This document shows positions 1-7,724 of a stretch of 64,000 nucleotides of DNA, piece after piece; within the stretch, counting starts at the first letter, position 1; the number at the start of each line of letters is the position of its first letter. The notes under the pieces were generated by a model that did no database searches, was not told the DNA's origin, and was given only the letters and a program-made list of their open reading frames with translations. The stretch is from ZC4RG25 sp023428365 (GTDB lineage: Bacteria > Pseudomonadota > Alphaproteobacteria > Rhizobiales > Hyphomicrobiaceae). Location of the stretch: positions 186,001 to 250,000 of the forward strand of contig JBNOAI010000007.1 of assembly GCA_050283925.1 (NCBI GenBank), read 5' to 3'. Position numbers and translations under genes: made by a program.

Positions 1-661
1 GGTTGGTGATCAGGAAAAGACCGCCGCCCTGCACGTGTTTGCCGAGTCGCAGCAGAATGGACGCTTGATCGCCCATTTTCTCCTGGGTCAGTGTCAGGAA
101 CGGTTCCAGGCCGGCCATGGCTTCGACAGACCCTGCGATCAGCATCTGGCCCATATTGCCGTAATTGGCATTGACGCGCTGAACGTCATCGCGCGACAGA
201 CCGGCTTCCTGAACCAGCTGATTGAGACCCTGGGCGGGAGCAGTACCTTGCGGAACGGCAATGCGTTTGCCTTTCAGATCCTTCGGCGAACTGACGTTCG
301 CATCCTTGCGTACCAGAATGCCGTAGCTGTCACCGCCTTTGGCGTACATGGAATAGGCCTTAAATGGCAGGCCGTTCGCCCACGATACGACGGTCGATTC
401 GACGCCGCCGCCGGACCAATCGACCTGACCTGCGGCCAATGCCTGATTGGCCTGGACGCCCGTTGCGAGCGGCATGATCTCGACGTCGAAGCCGTATTTC
501 TCAAAGATGCCTTTCTTTGCACCGACGTAGAACGCCGCCTGCGAGGCGGTCGTAAGAATACCAAAGCGAACCTTGACGCGCTCCTGTGCGCTAGCCGTTC
601 CGGCAACAACCAGTGCTGTCGAGAGCGCCGCGATTTGAAGTATTGTGGTTCTTATTTTCAT
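1..661 (-). CDS. ABC transporter substrate-binding protein, NMT1/SsuA-like (partial, 3' end missing)
   Basis: The gene runs leftward off the window, so only about 220 N-terminal residues are seen. The start ATG (complement of 659-661) has a strong ribosome site, GGAGGAA, six bases upstream. The first 26 residues are a Sec signal peptide ending at TASAQ. The mature part has the lobe-I pattern of NMT1/THI5-like binding proteins: KVRFGILTTASQAAFYVGAKKGIF near the start, a QALAAGQVDW segment and KDLKGKRIAVPQGT further on (the first motif spans roughly residues 30-52). Such proteins bind small anionic or pyrimidine-like ligands in the periplasm and hand them to an ABC permease. It sits 61 bases after a carboxyltransferase gene and is probably the last-seen member of that operon, so it may import the operon's substrate. 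The ligand cannot be read from the sequence. Confidence 0.85.
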   Translation of the reverse strand, partial: MKIRTTILQIAALSTALVVAGTASAQERVKVRFGILTTASQAAFYVGAKKGIFEKYGFDVEIMPLATGVQANQALAAGQVDWSGGGVESTVVSWANGLPFKAYSMYAKGGDSYGILVRKDANVSSPKDLKGKRIAVPQGTAPAQGLNQLVQEAGLSRDDVQRVNANYGNMGQMLIAGSVEAMAGLEPFLTLTQEKMGDQASILLRLGKHVQGGGLFLITN

Positions 662-722
662 TCCGGTTTCCTCCTTTGACGTCGCGCTTTTCTATTTTCT
701 TCTGGGATATTCGCTTTCCAAT

Positions 723-2330
723 TCAGGGGCGGACGCCGTATTTCGCCTTTGGCCCCACTGTCGTTCGCAAGCGCGCCTGAGCCGCATCGATGAAGCGGCA
801 CAGATAAGGGCGCGTCTCGCGTGGATCGATGATTTCCTCCACGCCGAATGCCTCGGCCGTGCGGAATGGAGAGGCCATTGCTCTGAGCTCGGCCTCCAGT
901 TCCTGCTCGCGCGCCTTGGCATCCGGGGCGTTTGCGATTTCGCGGCGGAACGCGGCAGCAACGCCGCCTTCGATCGGCAGCGAACCCCATTCGGCTGAGG
1001 GCCACGCTATTTTGAGCTCAACGCCGTTTTTGTCGGTCGTGCCCATGCCTGCCATGCCATAACATTTGCGTACGACGACCGTGTACATCGGCACGCTCGC
1101 CTGCAGGCCGACATAGACCGCGCGCATTCCTTCTCGCAGCGTGGCTGCAGCTTCGGCATCCTTGCCGACCATGAAGCCCGGCACGTCGACGAAGAAAATC
1201 AGCGGAATATGGAAGCAATCGCACAGTTCGACAAAATGGATCTGTTTGCGGGCGGCTTTCACATCCATCGCCCCGCCGTAGACCATTGGATTGTTTGCAA
1301 CAATGCCGACCACCTTGCCATTCATACGTGCAAAGCCGGTGATGAGCGCTTTGCCGAACGTCGGCTGGATTTCGAAGAACGATCCCTGGTCGACGACATG
1401 GCCGACCAGCTTCTTCATATTGTAGGGTCGCCGCCGATCTTTCGGGACGATCGTCAGAAGCTCTTCATCGCGCCGATCCACAGGGTCCGACGTTTTTACG
1501 ACGGGCGGCAGCTCCCAGACGTTAGACGGCATATAGGAGAGGAACCGCTTGATCTCCGCGAAGCAATCATCCTCCGTTTTTGCGCGGTTATCGATCGTGC
1601 CGGCAGAATCGACGGCGACCTGAGGTCCACCGAGGTCTTCTTTCGAAATTTTCTGCCCGAGAGATCGCTCCACGACTGGCGGACCAGCCGCAAAGACCTG
1701 GCTCGTACCATCAACCATCACCGACCAGTGTGAAAGGATCGCACGACCGGCTGGGCCACCCGCAGCGGTGCCCATCACGGCACACACGACCGGCACGAGG
1801 CCGAGCAATTCAACAGAACGCTCGAAACCATGCACGCCGGGAAATACGGAATGGCCGCGCCTATTGATTGAAGTCACGCTGCCGCCGGCGCCGTCGATCA
1901 GATTGACAAGCGGAATGCGATAGTTCGCAGCCAGATCTTCGACGAACCCGCCTTGGCCGCCTTTCTTGCGGTCGCCGGACCAGCTCACACCGCCGCGAAT
2001 TGTGAAATCCTCACCGCCAATGGCGACCGGACGGCCGTCGATCTCTGCAAGACCCATCACGTACGGTGCCGGTGTGACGCTTTTCAGCGTCGCGCCCTCG
2101 TACTTTCCTTGGCCCGTCAGTGTGCCGACTTCCTGGAAAGATCGCTGATCGACAAGTTTTTCCACCCGTTCGCGGATCGTGAGGCGACCGCGATCATGGT
2201 GTTTCGCTACAGATTCCGGGCCGCCGAGTGCGTTCGCCTGCTCGCGACGAAACTGCAGCTCGTCGATTTCTGCACGCCAATCACTGTCCTTCGCGGGAGC
2301 GGAAGGCGGAGCTTTCGTCAACTCGTTCAC
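723..2330 (-). CDS. Acyl-CoA carboxylase, carboxyltransferase (beta) subunit, second copy
   Basis: A 535-residue protein of the propionyl-/methylcrotonyl-CoA carboxylase beta family, near the usual length. It has the N-terminal ERVEKLVDQRSFQEVG element, crotonase-fold halves around residues 60-270 and 300-500, and the C-terminal-half signature around FGKALITGFARMNGKVVG followed by IVANNPMVYGGAMD, where the second half of the active site forms. The role is transfer of carboxylate from carboxybiotin to an acyl-CoA. It differs from the other carboxyltransferase gene of the operon at 4005-5561: the N-terminal half here has GGDRKK-like and GAGGSVTSI segments where the other has SSSATNG and ESSGARMPD. 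The two may form one hetero-oligomer or act on different substrates; the sequence does not decide this. It lies 21 bases downstream of the biotin carrier gene. Confidence 0.9.
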   Translation of the reverse strand: MNELTKAPPSAPAKDSDWRAEIDELQFRREQANALGGPESVAKHHDRGRLTIRERVEKLVDQRSFQEVGTLTGQGKYEGATLKSVTPAPYVMGLAEIDGRPVAIGGEDFTIRGGVSWSGDRKKGGQGGFVEDLAANYRIPLVNLIDGAGGSVTSINRRGHSVFPGVHGFERSVELLGLVPVVCAVMGTAAGGPAGRAILSHWSVMVDGTSQVFAAGPPVVERSLGQKISKEDLGGPQVAVDSAGTIDNRAKTEDDCFAEIKRFLSYMPSNVWELPPVVKTSDPVDRRDEELLTIVPKDRRRPYNMKKLVGHVVDQGSFFEIQPTFGKALITGFARMNGKVVGIVANNPMVYGGAMDVKAARKQIHFVELCDCFHIPLIFFVDVPGFMVGKDAEAAATLREGMRAVYVGLQASVPMYTVVVRKCYGMAGMGTTDKNGVELKIAWPSAEWGSLPIEGGVAAAFRREIANAPDAKAREQELEAELRAMASPFRTAEAFGVEEIIDPRETRPYLCRFIDAAQARLRTTVGPKAKYGVRP

Positions 2331-2351
2331 GTGGCGCCTCCTGTGTCCGGA

Positions 2352-2573
2352 TCAGCTCGTCAGAACCGCGACGACCTGTCCTTCGCTGACAGGTGTCGTT
2401 TCTTCGACCAGGAATTTTTGAATAACGCCGCTCTCCTCGGCAATCACCGGAATTTCCATTTTCATGGATTCGATGATCATGATCGTATCACCGGCTTCGA
2501 CCTTCTGGCCAATTTCAGTGACGATCTTCCAGACTGCGCCTGTCACTTCTGTCTTTGCTTCGATGTCCGCCAC
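2352..2573 (-). CDS. Biotin carboxyl carrier protein (stand-alone biotinyl domain)
   Basis: A 73-residue protein that is one biotinyl-lipoyl fold and nothing else. The biotinylation motif ESMKME places the modified lysine at residue 38, in the middle of the domain as expected, and the VKxGDTI-like turn lies just before it. It carries CO2 as carboxybiotin between the biotin carboxylase (2639-3994) and the carboxyltransferases. The start is GTG (complement of 2571-2573), preceded by AGGGAA about eight bases upstream. The short free-standing form, without the long N-terminal region of AccB, resembles carriers of catabolic acyl-CoA carboxylases rather than the fatty-acid synthesis AccB. The family assignment is secure; the role in this complex is inferred from operon position. 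Confidence 0.92.
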   Translation of the reverse strand: MADIEAKTEVTGAVWKIVTEIGQKVEAGDTIMIIESMKMEIPVIAEESGVIQKFLVEETTPVSEGQVVAVLTS

Positions 2574-2638
2574 GCCCGGATTTCCCTGCTTCTCAATGTT
2601 TAGCGTACTTCGCTCACGGTTAGTTCCAATTTTATCGG

Positions 2639-3994
2639 CTAAGCTTTCCGCGATATCACCTCGCCGACGAGACCGGTATGAGGATGCCCGGAGATGAATT
2701 CGTCGCTGTCGAGTATGGCCACGAGAGCCGGGATGTTTGACTTCACGCCAGCAATGGAAAAATTCTGCAACGCGTCGATCAACGATCTGCGAGCGGTATC
2801 GCGATCCGGACGATGCACGATCACTTTAGCGATCATCGGATCATAGTGCGGAGTAATTTCCCGGCCTTCGCAATAGCCGGTCTCGATGCGGATACCTTTA
2901 TCGATCGGAGGCTGGAACGTCGTCAGTTTTCCGGGCGATGGGAAAAAGCGCTTGGGATCTTCGGCATAGACACGCGCCTCGATCGCATGACCATTGATGG
3001 CGATGTTCTCGGGGAGGATGTCCGTGAGGTGATCGCCGGCCGCAGATCGAATTTGTGCCCGTACAAGATCGACGCCGGTCATTTCTTCAGTGACGCCGTG
3101 CTCCACCTGCAGACGCGTATTCATTTCGAGGAACGCGAGCTCGCCGTCAGCATCCATCAACATCTCGACGGTGCCGATATTATCGTAGCCCGCTGCTGCG
3201 AGCTTCTCAGCGAGGTGCTTAGCGGTTTTCTCGATATGCCCGCGGTTGACGGCAGGAGCTGGCGCTTCCTCGATCATCTTCTGATAGCGACGTTGCACGG
3301 AGCAATCGCGTTCGAAGAGATGCGCAACGTTGCCATGGCGGTCGCCGAGTATTTGGAACTCGACATGACGTGGCCGCTCGACGAGGCGCTCCAGATAAAC
3401 ATCGGACGTGCCGAAAGCGCGCTGGCACAATTCCGCGGCGCGCGCGACCGTCGCAACGAGTTCGTCGGGTGACCGGGCCGGCAGCATACCAATACCGCCG
3501 CCTCCGTCGGCCGCCTTTACGAGCACCGGATAGCCGATGTCGCTTGCTGCCTGGAGAATGGCATCTTTGTCCTGGCCGAGGACGCCGGAGCCGCGCCCGA
3601 CTGGCAATCCGTATTGCTCGGCGAGTTCCCGCGCGCGCGCCTTGTGGCCCATATCTGCAATCCAGCGCGGCGACGGGCCGATGAAAGCAGCACCCGCATC
3701 CGCAATGCGATTGGCGAAGGCTGCATTTTCGGACAGAAATCCGTACCCCGGATGCACAGCGTCGGCGCTGGTTTCCTTCAGCGCAGCGACGATAGCGTCC
3801 TGATTGAGATAGCTTTCGCGCGCAGGGGCTGGGCCGATGCGAACGGTCTGGCTTGCCAGTTCGAGATACGGCGCCCCGGCGTCGGCGTCAGAATAGACCG
3901 CAACCGACGGAATATTCATTTCGCCAAGCGCCCGCAGGACACGCGCGGCAACTGCACCGCGATTTGCCACCAGAACTTTGCTGAACGCGGGCAT
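2639..3994 (-). CDS. Biotin carboxylase subunit of an acyl-CoA carboxylase
   Basis: A 451-residue biotin carboxylase of normal AccC length with no fused carrier domain. Visible motifs are HPGYGFLSEN at 81-90, the ATP-grasp glycine loop KAADGGGGIGM at 160-170, HVEFQILGD at 210-218, QRRYQKMIEEAP at 234-245 and the catalytic EMNTRLQVEH region at 290-299. Two positions differ from the commonest forms: GGGGIGM in place of GGGGRGM, and EMNTR in place of EMNPR; the catalytic glutamate and arginine remain. It uses ATP and bicarbonate to carboxylate biotin on the carrier encoded 65 bases downstream. It lies 10 bases after the first carboxyltransferase gene, in the same operon. It is probably a catabolic paralogue and not the housekeeping AccC. 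Confidence 0.92.
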   Translation of the reverse strand: MPAFSKVLVANRGAVAARVLRALGEMNIPSVAVYSDADAGAPYLELASQTVRIGPAPARESYLNQDAIVAALKETSADAVHPGYGFLSENAAFANRIADAGAAFIGPSPRWIADMGHKARARELAEQYGLPVGRGSGVLGQDKDAILQAASDIGYPVLVKAADGGGGIGMLPARSPDELVATVARAAELCQRAFGTSDVYLERLVERPRHVEFQILGDRHGNVAHLFERDCSVQRRYQKMIEEAPAPAVNRGHIEKTAKHLAEKLAAAGYDNIGTVEMLMDADGELAFLEMNTRLQVEHGVTEEMTGVDLVRAQIRSAAGDHLTDILPENIAINGHAIEARVYAEDPKRFFPSPGKLTTFQPPIDKGIRIETGYCEGREITPHYDPMIAKVIVHRPDRDTARRSLIDALQNFSIAGVKSNIPALVAILDSDEFISGHPHTGLVGEVISRKA

Positions 3995-4004
3995 CGGCGT
4001 GTCC

Positions 4005-5561
4005 CTAGTAGCTCGTTGGCCAGGCGTGCATCAGATGCTGGCCGATGCCGTTGGTCATGCGTTGTCGGTGAACGTCGAGCATTCGGATCAGGTAATCGCG
4101 CGTATCCTCCGGTCGAATAACGCTTTGCACAGCGTAAACGGAGGCCATGTCCCACGGCTCGCTGTCTTTACTCATGCGCTCGAACGCCTCGTCGAAACCG
4201 GGATCACCCGGCTCCAGGCCATGCACGATCTTCACCGCGAAGGTCGGATCCATGAAACTGACTTCGGCTGTCGGCCACGCCGCGACTTCGTCGGAATTCC
4301 GCCCACCGCCCATATTGAGGTAGGCCTGTCCGTAGCTTTTACGCAGAATGATCGAGATCTTCGGAACCGTGCACAGCTGTAGCGCCTGCATGTAGTTCAT
4401 GATCTTGCCGGGTGCGCGTTTGCGCTCGGCGTCATTGCCGATGGCAAAACCTGGCGTATCAACCAGCAACACGATCGGAATGTTGAAGCTGTCGCAGAGC
4501 ACAAGGAAGCTTGTGACTTTCTCGCAGGCGTCGGTGTCCATCGCCCCGCCTTTGAACAACGGGTTGTTGGCGACCAAGCCGACGGTGCGGCCGTTCAGCC
4601 GCGCGAGACCGGTCACAGCAACCTTGCCGAAGCGCGGTTTCAGCTCGAAGAAGCTGCCAGCGTCGATAATTGTGCGGATGATCGTCCGAACGTCGTAAAC
4701 CTGTGTGCGTTTGGCTGGCAGCAATTTCGCGATGTCCGCCATTTTCGCACCGGACTCAGGCGTGACCGGGTGCACCGGAGGCGTCTCGCGGTTGTGCGCC
4801 GGCATGTACGACAGAAAGGTCTTGATGGCGGCGAGTGCTTCCTCGTCGGTATCGACGACCATATCGGCAAAGCCGGTGATTTCGGAGTGAACCTTCCAGC
4901 CACCCAGGGCTTCAGGATCGACGGTCTCCTTCATTGCGAGTGATGCGAGTTGCGCGCTTGAGACGGCCATCACCGCGCCTTTGCGCATCACGCTGAAATC
5001 GGATAGCACCGCGTACCAGGACGACGAACCATAAGAGTAACCGAGCGTCGCTGAGATCCACGGCGTTTCACGCATCCGCGCATATTGCGTCGGATCGTTG
5101 CCGAGCAGGGTGCCCATGCCGCGCGAGCCCATGTGATCAGGCATGCGGGCGCCTGACGACTCTCCGAGGAAAATCATTGGCAAGCCGCGGCTGGTCGCGA
5201 CGCGTTTCGCGTGCGCGATCTTGCGGCCATTCGTGGCGCTGGACGACGCGCCCATCACGGTGAAGTCGTTGACGACGACGGCACATTCGCGCCCGTCGAT
5301 CTTGCCAAAGCCGGCAATCTTTCCGTCGGCGGGCGTGCGATCTCGGTCCTCGGGGCGGGCTGCGGAGGTTCCGAACAATCCGGATTCGATGAATGTGCCC
5401 TTGTCCACCAACGCGTCGATACGTTCGCGCGCATTGAGCACGCCTGCAGCTTTACGGCGCGCCAGCTTTTCCGGTCCGCCCATGGCGAGTGCCTTGGACA
5501 GGCGGGCCTCGTAGTCATCCGCCTTTTCGGCGACAGGTTCGACGCGATCGATCGTGCTCAT
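4005..5561 (-). CDS. Acyl-CoA carboxylase, carboxyltransferase (beta) subunit, first copy
   Basis: A 518-residue carboxyltransferase of the propionyl-CoA carboxylase beta type. The N-terminal half has LNARERIDALVDKGTFIESG and VVNDFTVMGASSS, with an ESSGARM oxyanion region near residue 135. The C-terminal half has FGKVAVTGLARLNGR and NNPLFKGGAMDTDACEK followed by LVDTPGFAIG. It should transfer carboxylate from carboxybiotin to an acyl-CoA. The start codon overlaps the stop of the upstream CoA-transferase gene by four bases (ATGA type), which suggests translational coupling and a shared substrate path. It is one of two divergent carboxyltransferase genes in the operon. The exact acyl-CoA is not known. 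Confidence 0.9.
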   Translation of the reverse strand: MSTIDRVEPVAEKADDYEARLSKALAMGGPEKLARRKAAGVLNARERIDALVDKGTFIESGLFGTSAARPEDRDRTPADGKIAGFGKIDGRECAVVVNDFTVMGASSSATNGRKIAHAKRVATSRGLPMIFLGESSGARMPDHMGSRGMGTLLGNDPTQYARMRETPWISATLGYSYGSSSWYAVLSDFSVMRKGAVMAVSSAQLASLAMKETVDPEALGGWKVHSEITGFADMVVDTDEEALAAIKTFLSYMPAHNRETPPVHPVTPESGAKMADIAKLLPAKRTQVYDVRTIIRTIIDAGSFFELKPRFGKVAVTGLARLNGRTVGLVANNPLFKGGAMDTDACEKVTSFLVLCDSFNIPIVLLVDTPGFAIGNDAERKRAPGKIMNYMQALQLCTVPKISIILRKSYGQAYLNMGGGRNSDEVAAWPTAEVSFMDPTFAVKIVHGLEPGDPGFDEAFERMSKDSEPWDMASVYAVQSVIRPEDTRDYLIRMLDVHRQRMTNGIGQHLMHAWPTSY

Positions 5562-6817
5562 GCGGCAGAGCCCTCGTGCTGCGGATGTGGGGCCGAGGGT
5601 TTTTCGGCGAGGATACCTTGGCTGATCAGGGCATCGATCTTTTCATTTTCCAGGCTGAGGACATCGCGCAAAACCGACCGTGTATCCTGCCCGATGTCAC
5701 GTCCTGCGTGACGCACGACGCCGGGAGTTTCCGAGAGCCGTGGAACCACTCCGGCCATGGCGACTGTGCCCAGGTGTTGATCGGGAGGCCGGACGATCGA
5801 ATTGCGCGCCTGGTAATGCGGATCGTTGAAGATGTCCTCGATGGTGAAAATGCGCGTGGCCGGAATGCCGGCTTTCTGCATGATCGCCTCGATTTCAGCG
5901 AGCGGGAGTGTGGATGTCCACGCGCTGATGATGTCGTCGAGCGCCGCATGGTTCTCGTTGCGGCCCGCATGCTTCGTGAAACGCGAGTCGTCGGCCAGTT
6001 CCGGTTGGCGCATCGCGACGGCGAGGCGGCGGAACAGATTGTCGGCCATGGCGGTGATGTGAATAAAGGTGCCGTCGGCTGTCGGGTAGAGATTGTTGGG
6101 CGTACTGCCGATCAGCCGTGATCCGGTGCGGTCAGGAATGAACCCCATCTTGTCGAAAGCCGGAATCCAGACCTCCATAAAATTGAAGGCGCATTCGTAC
6201 AGTGCAGCATCGATAAATTGCCCGCGTCCGGTCTGCTTGCGCTGCATCAGCGCCATCACGGCACCATACGCACCATGGAGACCGGCAATGTAATCGGTCA
6301 TCGACACGCCGACGCGAGACGGTGCCCGGTCTGGATCTCCCGTCAGATGCCGCAGGCCGCTCACAGCTTCGCACACCACGCCATAGCCGGGGCGGTGAGA
6401 GTAGGGGCCATCCTGACCAAAGCCGGAGATGCGCACCATGACGAGGCCGGGGTTGATCTTCGACAGATCTTCCCAACCCATTCCCCATTTCTCTAGGGTC
6501 CCGGGCTTGAAATTCTCCACGAGCACATCGCATTTGGCCGCGAGCGCGCGAGCAATCTCGCGGCCCTTTTGCTCGCGCAGATCGAGGCTGATCAGCTTCT
6601 TGTTGCGAAAGATGCTTGCTGCATAAAGCGAATGGCCTTCGAACTGTTTGCCCATGGTGCGAACGGGATCGCCATCGGGCGGCTCGATTTTGATAACCTC
6701 GGCGCCGAAATCGGCCAGCATCCGACCGCAAAATGGACCAGCCACGGTCGAGCCGATTTCGAGCACGCGATATCCGGCGAGCGGGCCGGTGGGTTTCACT
6801 TCAGTATCGTCGACCAC
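5558..6817 (-). CDS. CaiB/BaiF family (family III) CoA-transferase
   Basis: About 419 residues, a usual size for family III CoA-transferases. It opens with GPLAGYRVLEIGSTVAGPFCGRMLADFGAEVIKIEPP and keeps DLRxxKG, LVENFKPG and RISGFGQDGP. The catalytic aspartate, by comparison with formyl-CoA transferase, is D175 in SMTDYIAGLHG. It should move CoA from a donor thioester to a carboxylic acid in the cytoplasm. The reading frame is open up to 6874, but that overlaps the regulator gene and has no good ribosome site. I prefer GTG at 6817, just after GAGGGGCAG and 13 bases beyond the GntR stop. Its place at the head of the carboxylase genes suggests it activates the imported acid before carboxylation (inference). 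Confidence 0.88.
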   Translation of the reverse strand: MVDDTEVKPTGPLAGYRVLEIGSTVAGPFCGRMLADFGAEVIKIEPPDGDPVRTMGKQFEGHSLYAASIFRNKKLISLDLREQKGREIARALAAKCDVLVENFKPGTLEKWGMGWEDLSKINPGLVMVRISGFGQDGPYSHRPGYGVVCEAVSGLRHLTGDPDRAPSRVGVSMTDYIAGLHGAYGAVMALMQRKQTGRGQFIDAALYECAFNFMEVWIPAFDKMGFIPDRTGSRLIGSTPNNLYPTADGTFIHITAMADNLFRRLAVAMRQPELADDSRFTKHAGRNENHAALDDIISAWTSTLPLAEIEAIMQKAGIPATRIFTIEDIFNDPHYQARNSIVRPPDQHLGTVAMAGVVPRLSETPGVVRHAGRDIGQDTRSVLRDVLSLENEKIDALISQGILAEKPSAPHPQHEGSAA

Positions 6818-6830
6818 CTGCCCCTCATCC

Positions 6831-7535
6831 TCACAGCACGTATTTTTCGAAGCGGCGCAAGTATTCCTTGGCACCTTGCAGATTGGCGCGTTTCAGTCGC
6901 TCGGCGCCCTCCGCGTCGCCTGCACGCATGGCGGCAATGGTGGCGCGGTGCTCGCCAAGACCGGTCTGAGCACGGCCTGGCAGAATGACGATGCGGCGGA
7001 TCACGACGTGAGTTTTTTCGTAAATGCTATCAAGCATCTGCGCGGCGACCGGATTGTGCGCATGCTCGATGAATGTCCGGCGGAATCGCTCATACACTGA
7101 GAGAAACGAGTCGAAGTCGGCGGCTTCGATATAGGCATCCATCGGTGCGCCGAAGAGTTCGACGAGTTCCTGCCACGTCTCGGGCGGCACGTTTTCGGTT
7201 GCTGACCGCACGCACAGACCTTCGAGAACGGCGCGCACGTCATAGAGCTGGAAGACTTGATCGAGTTCCAGCCGTGAGACGACCGCGCCGCGATTGGGTA
7301 CGCGTTGAATCAGGCCACGGCTCTCAAGCGCGCCAAAGACTTCGCGGATGCGCGCGCGTGGCACGCCGAATTCATCCGAAAGCTCGTGCTCGCGCAGCTT
7401 GGAGCCCGGGGGAATATCCTGCGATGCGATGCGCTCACGCAGAACCTGCAGCACGTCCGGCTTCGGCGCTTTTGTGCGCCGCTTACGTGCCTTCGCGGTC
7501 TGCTTCGATCTCAGCGCGACAACTTTGTCGGACAT
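6831..7535 (-). CDS. GntR family transcriptional regulator, FCD subfamily
   Basis: A 234-residue protein with an N-terminal winged helix (LREHELSDEFGVPRARIREV, with LESRGLIQRVPNRGAVV as the wing) and a helical FCD ligand domain (LYDVRAVLEGLCVRSA to the C-terminus). FCD-type GntR proteins usually repress catabolic operons until a carboxylic-acid metabolite binds. The frame is open to 7607, but that start lies upstream of the -10/-35 elements at 7566-7594, so it would not be in the transcript. ATG at 7535 gives a leader of about 24 bases and is the better start. It is the first gene of the CoA-transferase and carboxylase operon and is probably autoregulated through the dyads at 7600-7614. Confidence 0.9.
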   Translation of the reverse strand: MSDKVVALRSKQTAKARKRRTKAPKPDVLQVLRERIASQDIPPGSKLREHELSDEFGVPRARIREVFGALESRGLIQRVPNRGAVVSRLELDQVFQLYDVRAVLEGLCVRSATENVPPETWQELVELFGAPMDAYIEAADFDSFLSVYERFRRTFIEHAHNPVAAQMLDSIYEKTHVVIRRIVILPGRAQTGLGEHRATIAAMRAGDAEGAERLKRANLQGAKEYLRRFEKYVL

Positions 7536-7565
7536 TGTTTGCCCGTTTGCGTTTCCTCTGTCCCA

Positions 7566-7594
7566 ATAACAATTGCTCTCGCCCAATGTGTCAA
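7566..7594 (-). promoter_or_regulatory. sigma70-type promoter of the GntR-carboxylase operon
   Basis: On the minus strand there is TTGACA (complement of 7589-7594), a 17-base spacer and TGTTAT (complement of 7566-7571). This is a perfect -35 with a good -10 at ideal spacing. Transcription would begin near 7559, just upstream of the regulator's ATG at 7535. Confidence 0.75.
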
Positions 7595-7599
7595 CATTA

Positions 7600-7614
7600 T
7601 TGTTCACAATTGTG
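7600..7614. promoter_or_regulatory. Candidate GntR operator dyads
   Basis: Two overlapping dyads lie 5-20 bases upstream of the -35 box: TTGTtcACAA at 7600-7609, of the GT-N-AC form expected for FCD-type GntR operators, and the perfect 10-base palindrome CACAATTGTG at 7605-7614. That the neighbouring GntR protein binds here is an inference. Confidence 0.5.
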
Positions 7615-7724
7615 TTGTCGAATTTCTGGGAGCGCGATCAGTCGACGCGACTTCCCGCGCGAAAGCACGCCTTCTCTGCTCCCGGCGGCAGCGGAAAATG
7701 CAAGGAATTCGGAGCTTAAATCCG

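Noticed and set aside
35..679. Plus-strand frame of 214 residues at the left edge
   Set aside because: It lies opposite the binding-protein gene, which has a signal peptide, family motifs and a strong ribosome site; the plus frame has none.
1953..2603. Long plus-strand frame across the carboxylase genes
   Set aside because: It is an antisense shadow of the carboxyltransferase and biotin carrier, both clearly real.
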